Translations under genes and position numbers: made by a program
The notes under the pieces: model-generated
What the model was told of the DNA's origin: nothing
The model's database searches: none
The model's input: the letters and a program-made list of their open reading frames with translations, nothing else
Assembly: GCA_029212965.1 (NCBI GenBank)
Contig: JARGOV010000025.1
Span: forward strand, 1-33,671
Source: Porticoccaceae bacterium
Lineage (GTDB): Bacteria > Pseudomonadota > Gammaproteobacteria > Pseudomonadales > Porticoccaceae
DNA: 33,671 nucleotides
Direction of reading: 5' to 3'
Shown here: piece after piece, positions 16,465 through 23,387 of the stretch
Numbering within the stretch: the stretch's first letter is position 1
Layout: every line of letters begins with the position of its first letter

Positions 16465-17694
16465 GTGAAAGAAATTCTATTGATTATCGTTTCTGGTGAA
16501 GACAAGCCTGGCGTCACCAGTGCCGTTACAAATGTTCTGGCTGAATACGAGGTCAATGTTCTCGATATTGGTCAGTCGGTGATTCACAACAACCTTAGCC
16601 TCGGTGTGCTGGCCCAGGTGCCTACTCATCGTGATTCCTCGCCAGTATTAAAAGATGTACTTTTTAAACTCCATGACCTCGATATGCAGGTACGGTTTCA
16701 GCCGGTCAGTGAAGCTAGCTATGCCGCCTGGGTTGCCCAGCAGGGGAAGCCTCAACATATCGTTACCTTGTTAGCGCGCTATATTAGTGCTGAGCAAATC
16801 GCTCGTATCACCCAGGTTAGTACTGAGCAGGGTCTAAATATTGATAGTATTTTGCGTCTCTCGGGCCGAGTTGATCTTGATAACGTAGATGCCAAAAGCA
16901 AAGCCTGTGTTGAATTTTCTATTCGCGGTGATGGTCGTGATATTGTTGAATACCGAAAATCTTTATTAGAACTTGCCGGACAATTGAACGTTGATATCGC
17001 CTATCAGGAAGATAGTGTATTTCGTCGCCACCGTCGGCTGGTTGTTTTTGATATGGATTCAACCCTCATTGATGCTGAGGTAATTGACGAGCTGGCTATT
17101 GAAGCCGGTGTTGGTGACGCGGTTTCTGGCATTACCGCCCGAGCGATGGCGGGGGACATCGATTTTCAAACCAGTTTTAAAGAGCGGGTGGCTTTGCTAA
17201 AGGGCTTGAATGCGAATGTTCTGGACAAAGTCGCAGCACGGCTAGAGCTCACTGAAGGGGCGGAATATCTAATTAGTACCCTGAACTCTCTGGGCTATAA
17301 AACGGCGATTTTGTCGGGAGGTTTCACCTATTTTGCTGAGAATATTCGCCAACGTTTAGGTATCGATTATATGTATGCCAATGAGCTGGATATCAAGGAC
17401 GGTGTGGTGAGTGGCGAAGTGAGTGGGCAAATTGTCGATGGCCCACGTAAGGCCGAGTTATTACGGCAATTGGCGCAGGAGGAAGGAATTTGTCTTGAAC
17501 AAACTGTGGCCGTGGGTGATGGCGCCAACGACTTGCCGATGCTGGGTATTGCTGGGTTAGGGATTGCCTTTCGCGCCAAGCCCCTCGTTAAAGCCAATGC
17601 CAAGCAGGCGATTTCAAATATTGGTCTCGACGGTGTTCTCTACCTAATGGGTATTCGCGATCGTGAATCAATGTTAGGGCAATTTGAAAACTAG
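16465..17694 (+). CDS. serB: Phosphoserine phosphatase
   Basis: Hydrolyses O-phosphoserine to serine, the last step of serine synthesis, in the cytoplasm. It has 409 aa from the GTG at 16465, which follows AAAAGG at normal spacing; an upstream in-frame TTG at 16435 lacks support. N-terminal ACT-like regions (EILLIIVSGEDKPGVTSAV, about 3-85 and a second around 95-175) precede the HAD phosphatase domain. HAD motif I is FDMDSTLIDAEV with the nucleophile Asp at about 196, motif II is ILSGGFTYFAENI, and motif IV is VAVGDGANDLPML. The two-ACT SerB architecture is common in Pseudomonas and mycobacteria and longer than the 322-aa E. coli enzyme. Confidence 0.95.
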   Translation: MKEILLIIVSGEDKPGVTSAVTNVLAEYEVNVLDIGQSVIHNNLSLGVLAQVPTHRDSSPVLKDVLFKLHDLDMQVRFQPVSEASYAAWVAQQGKPQHIVTLLARYISAEQIARITQVSTEQGLNIDSILRLSGRVDLDNVDAKSKACVEFSIRGDGRDIVEYRKSLLELAGQLNVDIAYQEDSVFRRHRRLVVFDMDSTLIDAEVIDELAIEAGVGDAVSGITARAMAGDIDFQTSFKERVALLKGLNANVLDKVAARLELTEGAEYLISTLNSLGYKTAILSGGFTYFAENIRQRLGIDYMYANELDIKDGVVSGEVSGQIVDGPRKAELLRQLAQEEGICLEQTVAVGDGANDLPMLGIAGLGIAFRAKPLVKANAKQAISNIGLDGVLYLMGIRDRESMLGQFEN

Positions 17695-17728
17695 ATTTTT
17701 GTTTTTTTACTGAACGCAGCATATAACC

Positions 17729-17757
17729 TTGACAGGACCTGTGACAAAAAATAATCT
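17729..17757 (+). promoter_or_regulatory. Sigma-70 promoter of the alcohol dehydrogenase gene
   Basis: A perfect -35 TTGACA (17729-17734), a 17-bp spacer and a -10 TAATCT (17752-17757) lie 57 bp upstream of the alcohol dehydrogenase ATG. Predicted start of transcription is about 17764. No operator-like dyad overlaps it, so constitutive or activator-independent expression seems likely. Confidence 0.65.
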
Positions 17758-17813
17758 GGTACATAATAATAATCGTCCTGAGATCTACTCGGGCGAAAAT
17801 ACGGAGCAAGACC

Positions 17814-18866
17814 ATGAAAGCAGCTGTCCTCGAAGCCTTTAGAACACCCATGAAAGTCCACAACAACTGGCCTGACCCCAAGTGTGGGCCGGACGATGCC
17901 ATTATTAAAGTGGCTGCCAATGGTGTTTGTCGTAGTGATTGTCACGTGTGCGATGGCGATTGGGAGTGGATTGGTCTGCAGCCAGAGTTGCCCCATGTCA
18001 TTGGCCATGAGTTCTGTGGTGTGGTTGAAGAAGTTGGTAAAAATGTTACCGCCTATAAACCCGGTGACAGGGTAATCTGCCCCTTCATTTTTGGTTGTGG
18101 TAACTGCACTCACTGTCATTCTGGCCATCAAAATGTTTGCATCAACGCCAATCTTGCTGGCTTTGGCTGTTCCGGCGGTTACGGTGAATACGCCCACGTT
18201 GTCGGTGCCGATCTCAACCTGGTGCCACTGGATGAGTCGATAGACTTTGTAGAAGCCGCGAGTATGGGTTGTCGTTTTATGACTTCTTTCCACGGCATTG
18301 TCGACCAGGCAAAAGTGGGTGCTGGTGATTGGGTGGCGATACACGGTTGTGGTGGTATTGGTCTTGCCGCAACACAAATTGCCAACGCGCTTGGCGCAAA
18401 TGTTGTGGCCGTTGATATTAATGACCAGAATCTAGAGATGGCTAAGAAGATGGGTGCCGTTGCTACTGTGAATGCCTCAAGTGGCAATGTTGGCGAAGCG
18501 GTTGTGGAGCTAACTGGTGGCGGCGCGCATATATCAGTCGATGCTCTGGGCATTGCCACAACTTGTTTGAATTCAGTGATGAGCCTGCGCTCACGAGGTC
18601 GACATTTGCAAATTGGGCTGACCACTCAGGCAGAGAAAGGATATATTGCGCTACCTATCGATGTTATGGTTGCTCGAGAAATTGAGTTTGTCGGCACCAT
18701 AGGTATGCAACCCCAGCGCTATCCGGCGATGTTAAATATGGTCAAATCTGGAAAGTTAACACCCGGAGCGATGGTGACTAATGTCATTGGCGTAGAAGAG
18801 GCTGCCTCCGTTATTGAATCTATGCACGGTTTCGGTAATGTCGGTACGACAGTTGTTAAGTGGTAA
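17814..18866 (+). CDS. Zinc-dependent medium-chain alcohol dehydrogenase
   Basis: Oxidises an alcohol (or reduces an aldehyde) with NAD(P). It has 350 aa and all MDR landmarks. The catalytic zinc ligands are in NGVCRSDCH and GHEFCGVVEEVG. The structural zinc lobe is CGNCTHCHSGHQNVC, with the four cysteines spaced C-x2-C-x2-C-x7-C. The nucleotide loop HGCGGIGLAATQIANALGA is followed by VVAVDIND, where the Asp favours NAD. The sequence type is the broad Zn-ADH family (YjgB/Adh-like) and substrate is not determinable. ATG at 17814 follows GGAG. It has its own promoter and terminator, so it is monocistronic and not fused to the downstream thiolase-like operon. Confidence 0.92.
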   Translation: MKAAVLEAFRTPMKVHNNWPDPKCGPDDAIIKVAANGVCRSDCHVCDGDWEWIGLQPELPHVIGHEFCGVVEEVGKNVTAYKPGDRVICPFIFGCGNCTHCHSGHQNVCINANLAGFGCSGGYGEYAHVVGADLNLVPLDESIDFVEAASMGCRFMTSFHGIVDQAKVGAGDWVAIHGCGGIGLAATQIANALGANVVAVDINDQNLEMAKKMGAVATVNASSGNVGEAVVELTGGGAHISVDALGIATTCLNSVMSLRSRGRHLQIGLTTQAEKGYIALPIDVMVAREIEFVGTIGMQPQRYPAMLNMVKSGKLTPGAMVTNVIGVEEAASVIESMHGFGNVGTTVVKW

Positions 18867-18885
18867 GTTAATCCTTAAGCATTAA

Positions 18886-18915
18886 AAAAACCGCGTTCTT
18901 TGGAGCGCGGTTTTT
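18886..18915 (+). terminator. Rho-independent terminator after alcohol dehydrogenase
   Basis: The stem AAAAACCGCG (18886-18895) pairs with CGCGGTTTTT (18906-18915) around a 10-nt loop, with further T-rich sequence (GATTTTTATG) behind it. It lies 20 bp after the alcohol dehydrogenase stop codon and should separate it from the next operon. Confidence 0.88.
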
Positions 18916-19163
18916 GATTTTTATGTTAGGCACAAAATTTTTTCCGTAATTAGAAAGTCATTAATAGCCTATTTTTTGCGTTGGCAAAATTCAGTAATAG
19001 ACACCTGCAGACCTTGGATGCCTTGCTCGATTGTTTTTTTAAAAGTAGTACCCGCGAGTCAGTGATTTTGTGCGGTTCTGGCTATGCACAATAGAATGCT
19101 GGCTTGATTTGGGTAATTATGTACGCCAATTATAATGAGTAAATTCAGGAGGGTTCGATACAA

Positions 19164-20342
19164 ATGTCCCATACAAACCCGGTAGCCATTGCCGCCGTAT
19201 CTGAAATGAAGCCTGGCCGTTATCCCGACAAGGATGGCTACGACCTCTATATTGAAGTCATACGCCAGTTTCTTTCTGAGTGGTCACTAAAACCTAGCGA
19301 TATTCAAGGTTTGCTGGCTTGTCCCTCGGGCATGGCTGGTGGCGGTAGTAATGATATTTTTGTTCACGAGCAGCTTTATGAAGAGCTGGGCATTAAACCC
19401 TTGTTTGCCGATACAATGAATGCGGGTGGTTCCACCTATGGCTTGATGGTACAGCGTGCGGTGCTCGCTATTCAGCAAGGTAAAGTGGATAGCGTACTGT
19501 GTGTCGGCGCGGGTAAGTTTCCTAAAGTAAGTACGGGTGGCGCAGAGTCTATGGCGCGCATGGTTAGCCATGAAATTTATGAGTTTCCCTACGGGACTTT
19601 TATACCTGCACTTTATGCACAAGTGGCCACCCGGCACATGCACGAATACGGAACGACGGCGGAGCAATTAGCTGAGGTTTGCGTGTCGAGTCGTGACTGG
19701 GCCTTGTTAAATCCTGATGCCAGCACCTATGGTGGCGAGGCGTTAACTGTTGAAAAAGTAAGGCAGTCGCGGCCCATCGCCTCACCCTTTAATCTTTACG
19801 ATTGCTCCATTCCCCTGGAGGGCGGCGCTGCATTTCTAGTGTGTAATGAAGCCTACGCTAAGCGTCTCAATAAACAACCGGCTTATGTACTGGGTATGGG
19901 TGAATTTCACAACCACCGCAATATTCATCAGGCAACAAGTTTGACAGATATCGGTTGTAGTAAGTCGGGCCAGCAGGCCTATACGATGGCGGGCCTACGC
20001 CCGAGTGATATGGATTTCGCCGAAATTTACGATGCCTTTAGTATTAACCCGTTGGTGTTTATGGAAGAGTTGGGACTTTGCCCAAAAGGTAAGGGCGGTC
20101 AATTCTTCCAGTCGGGTGCAGCGCGACCGGGTGGCGATTTCCCGGTTAATACCTTTGGCGGTTTACTCTCATTTGGACACACTGGCGATGCCTCAGGGAT
20201 GTCGATGATTGTTGAAGGCATACGCCAGATCATGGGTATTGCCGGCGAGCGTCAGCTCGACAAAGCCAATGCCGGCATTGTGCATTCCTACGGTGGCATG
20301 ATGAGTGAGCATTCAACATTAATTCTGGGTCGCAGTGCTTAA
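19164..20342 (+). CDS. SCP2/thiolase-fold protein lacking the nucleophilic cysteine (possible Ltp2-like aldolase)
   Basis: Thiolase-superfamily protein of 392 aa in the lipid-transfer/SCP2 branch. Features seen: FAEIYDAFSINPLVFMEELG (the HDAF-like segment of SCP2 thiolases), the GHTGDASG loop with the conserved His (GHPxGASG in thiolases), and a C-terminal VHSYGGMMS. The segment that should hold the nucleophile reads MNAGGSTYG (about 85-93), so Cys is replaced by Gly88/Gly89. Biosynthetic or degradative thiolase chemistry is therefore unlikely. Proteins of this kind paired with DUF35 and MaoC genes include the steroid side-chain aldolase Ltp2, suggesting retro-aldol cleavage of a 3-hydroxyacyl-CoA (inference). 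ATG at 19164 follows AGGAGGG, with TATAAT at 19131-19136 upstream. First gene of the 19164-24566 cluster. Confidence 0.85.
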   Translation: MSHTNPVAIAAVSEMKPGRYPDKDGYDLYIEVIRQFLSEWSLKPSDIQGLLACPSGMAGGGSNDIFVHEQLYEELGIKPLFADTMNAGGSTYGLMVQRAVLAIQQGKVDSVLCVGAGKFPKVSTGGAESMARMVSHEIYEFPYGTFIPALYAQVATRHMHEYGTTAEQLAEVCVSSRDWALLNPDASTYGGEALTVEKVRQSRPIASPFNLYDCSIPLEGGAAFLVCNEAYAKRLNKQPAYVLGMGEFHNHRNIHQATSLTDIGCSKSGQQAYTMAGLRPSDMDFAEIYDAFSINPLVFMEELGLCPKGKGGQFFQSGAARPGGDFPVNTFGGLLSFGHTGDASGMSMIVEGIRQIMGIAGERQLDKANAGIVHSYGGMMSEHSTLILGRSA

Positions 20343-20381
20343 ATAGCAATGCGTGCGACGGAAAATAACAGGTAAAAAAGT

Positions 20382-20810
20382 ATGAGTGATGTAACGTCGG
20401 CAGCGACAACGCCTCCTGCCAAACCCCAACCGCGAATCACTGACTGCGCAGCGCCTTATTGGCAGCATGCCAAAGATAACAAACTGGTCCTGCCCTATTG
20501 TGGCGAGTGTGATGCCAGTTTTTATTATCCGCGCCTTTGGTGCCCCGCTTGTTTTAACCAGGACATAAGCTGGAAGCAACTTAGTGGTAAAGGCACGGTA
20601 TATAGCTATTCAGTTATTTACCAATCGCCATTACCTTCTTATCAGGAAGACCTGCCCTATGTGCTGGCCATCATTGAATTGGACGAAGGCCCGAGGATGA
20701 TGGCCAATGTACTTAATTGTGATGTCGACAAGGTGCGTGTCGATATGGCGGTTGAAGTGGTGTTTGAAGCACGAGGCGATATGAAAATCCCACAATTTCA
20801 GCCTGCATAG
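20382..20810 (+). CDS. DUF35 zinc-ribbon/OB-fold acyl-CoA-associated protein
   Basis: Small protein (142 aa) with an N-terminal helical hook and a rubredoxin-like zinc ribbon whose ligands are Cys40, Cys43, Cys54 and Cys57 (CGEC and CPAC). A DUF35 OB-fold follows (about 65-135: GKGTVYSYSVIYQSPLPSY onward). Proteins of this family bind acyl-CoA and partner with SCP2/thiolase-like enzymes; in mycobacterial ChsH2 the domain is fused to a MaoC domain and is required by the Ltp2 aldolase. Here it is a free-standing gene 39 bp behind the cysteine-less thiolase-like gene and 27 bp before the MaoC-like genes. It most likely forms the docking subunit of the lyase. ATG at 20382 with AGGT upstream. Confidence 0.88.
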   Translation: MSDVTSAATTPPAKPQPRITDCAAPYWQHAKDNKLVLPYCGECDASFYYPRLWCPACFNQDISWKQLSGKGTVYSYSVIYQSPLPSYQEDLPYVLAIIELDEGPRMMANVLNCDVDKVRVDMAVEVVFEARGDMKIPQFQPA

Positions 20811-20837
20811 ATAGTGATAATGAATGAGGATGTACAC

Positions 20838-21377
20838 ATGAGTGAAACATTTAACGAACCCTTTCCGTTGGCTTACGGCACCTACGAAGATGCCGTAAAG
20901 TTGCTGAATAAACCCGGTAAAAAAGTTGTTGCCGAATTTTCCGTGAATTGGGAAATGATCAAGGTTTATTGTTCTATGGTGGAAGATGGCAATGCCAGTT
21001 ATTGGAACGAAGACTATGCCAATAAACAATGGGGGGGCATTGTAGCCCCACCGGGGTTGTTGCTGACCTGGGCTATGGCCTTGCAATGGCACCCAGAAAA
21101 AGAGCGAGAGCACTATTTTATAGCTATGAAAATACCGCTGCCGGGTGATACGTTAATTAATGTGGCGACTGATACTGAATTTCATCGTCACTTGTATTTA
21201 GGTGATCGCATTTCGGTTGTCGACGAGCTGATTGATGTTTCGGAAGAAAAGAAAACCCGTTTAGGCGTCGGTCATTTCCTTACCACTAAAGCAAAATTCT
21301 TTAATCAGAGCGAACAGCTTATTGCTGAGCAAACCAATAGCTTATTTCGTTATTACGTACCGGAGGGTGAATCATGA
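20838..21377 (+). CDS. MaoC-like (FAS1-type) hot-dog protein, probably non-catalytic subunit
   Basis: Hot-dog-fold protein of 179 aa related to the N-terminal dehydratase domain of FAS1/MaoC proteins (FSVNWEMIKVYCSMVEDGNASYWNEDYA, then GGIVAPPGLLLTW). The hydratase-2 motif D-x-N-P-x-H is degenerate here (EDGNASYW, no His). In heteromeric ChsH1/ChsH2 hydratases one half has lost the catalytic dyad while the other keeps it, and the next gene does keep it. The start is ATG 20838 because GAGGA precedes it at proper spacing; in-frame GTG 20814 and ATG 20820 lack one. Its stop overlaps the next gene by 4 bp (ATGA), indicating translational coupling and probable complex formation. Confidence 0.82.
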   Translation: MSETFNEPFPLAYGTYEDAVKLLNKPGKKVVAEFSVNWEMIKVYCSMVEDGNASYWNEDYANKQWGGIVAPPGLLLTWAMALQWHPEKEREHYFIAMKIPLPGDTLINVATDTEFHRHLYLGDRISVVDELIDVSEEKKTRLGVGHFLTTKAKFFNQSEQLIAEQTNSLFRYYVPEGES

Positions 21378-21817
21378 GCCGCGACATTACCTTTAAATAC
21401 TGGAATGAAATTAGCGAAGGAGACGTGGTTACACAAGTCACTATGGATGTACCCTTCGAACGGGTGATTCTCGATGCGGCTGCGACCCAGGATTATTTCC
21501 CTGGGCACCATAATCCAGCCTACGCCCGGCATCAGGGACAAAAAGAAATCTATCTAAATACCATGGCGATTGAAGGTTTTATCGATAGAGTTGTTACCGA
21601 CTGGGCAGGCCCCCACGTCTTTATTCGCAAACGTCAAATGCAAATGCGTAGCTCCATTTATGCAGGTGATACCTTACAAGGGGAGGGCACAGTCGAAAAG
21701 TGTTACAACGATAATGATCAGCATTTGGTGGATGTGAAAATAAATATATCTACTGAGAACGGACTTTGTGTGCCGGCTGTATTGACGCTTGAATTGCCGA
21801 CAGTACGACCTTCTTGA
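21374..21817 (+). CDS. MaoC-family enoyl-CoA hydratase, catalytic subunit
   Basis: Single hot-dog MaoC protein of 147 aa. The segment ATQDYFPGHHNPAYA contains the Asp40-x4-His45 dyad of R-specific/MaoC enoyl-CoA hydratases, followed by IYLNTMAIEGFIDRVVTDWAGP, typical of ChsH1-like acyl dehydratases. It would add water to the 2-enoyl-CoA made by the neighbouring acyl-CoA dehydrogenases. ATG overlaps the preceding gene's TGA. Together the two genes make a complete double hot-dog enzyme split over two chains. Substrate is unknown; the operon suggests a branched or bulky acyl-CoA. Confidence 0.86.
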   Translation: MSRDITFKYWNEISEGDVVTQVTMDVPFERVILDAAATQDYFPGHHNPAYARHQGQKEIYLNTMAIEGFIDRVVTDWAGPHVFIRKRQMQMRSSIYAGDTLQGEGTVEKCYNDNDQHLVDVKINISTENGLCVPAVLTLELPTVRPS

Positions 21818-21857
21818 GTTGCTCTTCATTAAAACCAAATAACAATTAGAGATTATT

Positions 21858-23036
21858 ATGGCTTTAAGTAGCTTTACTTCGTGGTTCGACCAACCTCTTT
21901 CTGGTCAATACTATAATGAAGATCACGAAGCATGGCGTCGTGCTCTACGCAGTTTTGTCGATAAAGAGATTTCACCCTTTGTGGAGGAATGGGAAGAGGC
22001 AGAAACCTTCCCTCGGGAGCTATATAAGAAAGCTGCTGATATTGGATTACTGCAGTTGGGTTATCCTGAAGCGTATGGTGGTATCGAGAAACCAGACCCT
22101 TTCTTTGATATTGTTACTTGTATGGAGCTGGCTCGCGCTGGTGGTGGCGGTGTGCATCCAAGTTTAAATAGTCACAGTATTGGGATGCCACCGATACTGG
22201 CAATGGGCACGGAAGCAATGAAAGCCCGCATTGTGCCTGAAGTGATTAGTGGCGAAAAAATATCGGCCCTGGCTGTGACCGAGCCAACGGGTGGCTCGGA
22301 TGTTGCCAATCTGAAAACGACAGCCCGCAGAGAGGGCGACCACTACATTGTTAATGGCTCAAAAACTTATATTACCAGTGGTATGCGAGCCGACTACTAC
22401 ACCGTCGCCGTGCGTACCGGTGAAGAGGGGCGCAAAGGAATTTCTTTGCTGTTAATTGAAAAAGACACGCCAGGCTTTACGCAAACTGCATTAAAGAAGA
22501 TGGGCTGGTGGTGTTCTGATACGGCCACTTTGTTTTTTGATGATTGCCGTGTGCCGGTTGAGAATTTGATTGGCGTTGAAAATAAAGGGTTCCCTGGCAT
22601 CATGCTCAATTTTAACGCCGAGCGTTTAGGCATTATTGCCTTTGCTACCGGGCTAGCGATGGTGTGCATGGATGAAGCTGTCGCTTGGGCTCGCGAGCGA
22701 GTCACTTTTGGTCACCGCCTAATGGAACATCAAGTGATTCGCCATAAAATTGCTGAAATGGCGAAGCGAATTCTGACATCACAGGCAATGATGGAGCGAA
22801 CAGCATTGCAAATGCAGGAGGGTGAAGTACCGGTCACCGAACTCAGCCTACTTAAAGTCCACGCTACAGAAACTATGGAATACTGTGCGAGAGAAGCTCT
22901 CCAAATATTTGGTGGGATGGGGTATATGCGTGGTAATAAGGTAGAACGTATTTATCGCGAAGTCCGAGTCTATGCTATAGGTGGCGGCTCAGAAGAAATC
23001 ATGCGTGACCTGGCCGCTAGACAACTGGGTTTATAA
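21858..23036 (+). CDS. Acyl-CoA dehydrogenase (paralogue A)
   Basis: FAD-dependent acyl-CoA dehydrogenase, 392 aa, start MALSSFTSWFDQPLSG. FAD/substrate loop: ALAVTEPTGGSDVANLKTTA. YITSGMRADYYTVAVRTG lies in the beta domain. FNAERLGIIAF carries the putative catalytic Glu at the helix-G position used by isovaleryl- and long-chain enzymes. The C-terminal part reads QIFGGMGYMRGNKVERIYREVRVYAIGGGSEEIM. Its neighbour at 23388 is a close paralogue of identical length. It belongs to the putative side-chain oxidation operon; 40 bp separate it from the MaoC gene. Electron acceptor is presumably ETF. Family certainty is high, substrate unknown. Confidence 0.92.
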   Translation: MALSSFTSWFDQPLSGQYYNEDHEAWRRALRSFVDKEISPFVEEWEEAETFPRELYKKAADIGLLQLGYPEAYGGIEKPDPFFDIVTCMELARAGGGGVHPSLNSHSIGMPPILAMGTEAMKARIVPEVISGEKISALAVTEPTGGSDVANLKTTARREGDHYIVNGSKTYITSGMRADYYTVAVRTGEEGRKGISLLLIEKDTPGFTQTALKKMGWWCSDTATLFFDDCRVPVENLIGVENKGFPGIMLNFNAERLGIIAFATGLAMVCMDEAVAWARERVTFGHRLMEHQVIRHKIAEMAKRILTSQAMMERTALQMQEGEVPVTELSLLKVHATETMEYCAREALQIFGGMGYMRGNKVERIYREVRVYAIGGGSEEIMRDLAARQLGL

Positions 23037-23387
23037 ATCAGCAAACCGGAATTTCCTAGGTTTTAAATCAATCCCCTTGCTACCCCGCCTGGGATTCCTG
23101 CTCAGCTATACTCTATATGGCCTTATCGGCTGTCTTCTACAGTTACAAAAAGTACCCAGCTTACAGTTTTTCTTCTAGTTAACTAGGATAGTTGAACGCT
23201 GGGTTAGACATCAATCAATCGTTAGAATGATTTCCTTTATGATCTGACAAGCAAAGGCGCTCTTTACGGTCACGCTTGTGCTTTCGTTATTGGGTTAAAC
23301 ATATTACCTGCTGATCTTTTTTTCTACGTGATGAAGCGTGAGCAATATGTTTTAAACCAGGCAACGAAAAATTATCGAGGAATTAAC
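23037..23387. other. 351-bp intergenic region between the twin acyl-CoA dehydrogenase genes
   Basis: No gene is visible. It holds two inverted repeats. One is ACCCAGC/GCTGGGT (23154-23160 and 23198-23204) enclosing the 12-bp palindrome CTAGTTAACTAG (23175-23186). The other is AAACATATT/AATATGTTT (23297-23305 and 23344-23352), whose right arm lies about 35 bp before the second acyl-CoA dehydrogenase ATG. The second gene may therefore have its own regulated promoter or a structured leader. Confidence 0.55.

Noticed and set aside
17691-18377. 228-codon open frame on the minus strand opposite the alcohol dehydrogenase gene
   Set aside because: It lies antisense to a gene with complete zinc-ADH motifs, has odd composition and no recognisable domain. 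It is a codon-bias shadow.
18973-19120. Open minus-strand segment of about 45 codons ending CQRKK before a TAG, between the alcohol dehydrogenase terminator and the thiolase-like gene
   Set aside because: It reads like a protein tail but has no ATG, no ribosome-binding site and no recognisable family; the length is within chance. Possibly a gene remnant, not supportable.
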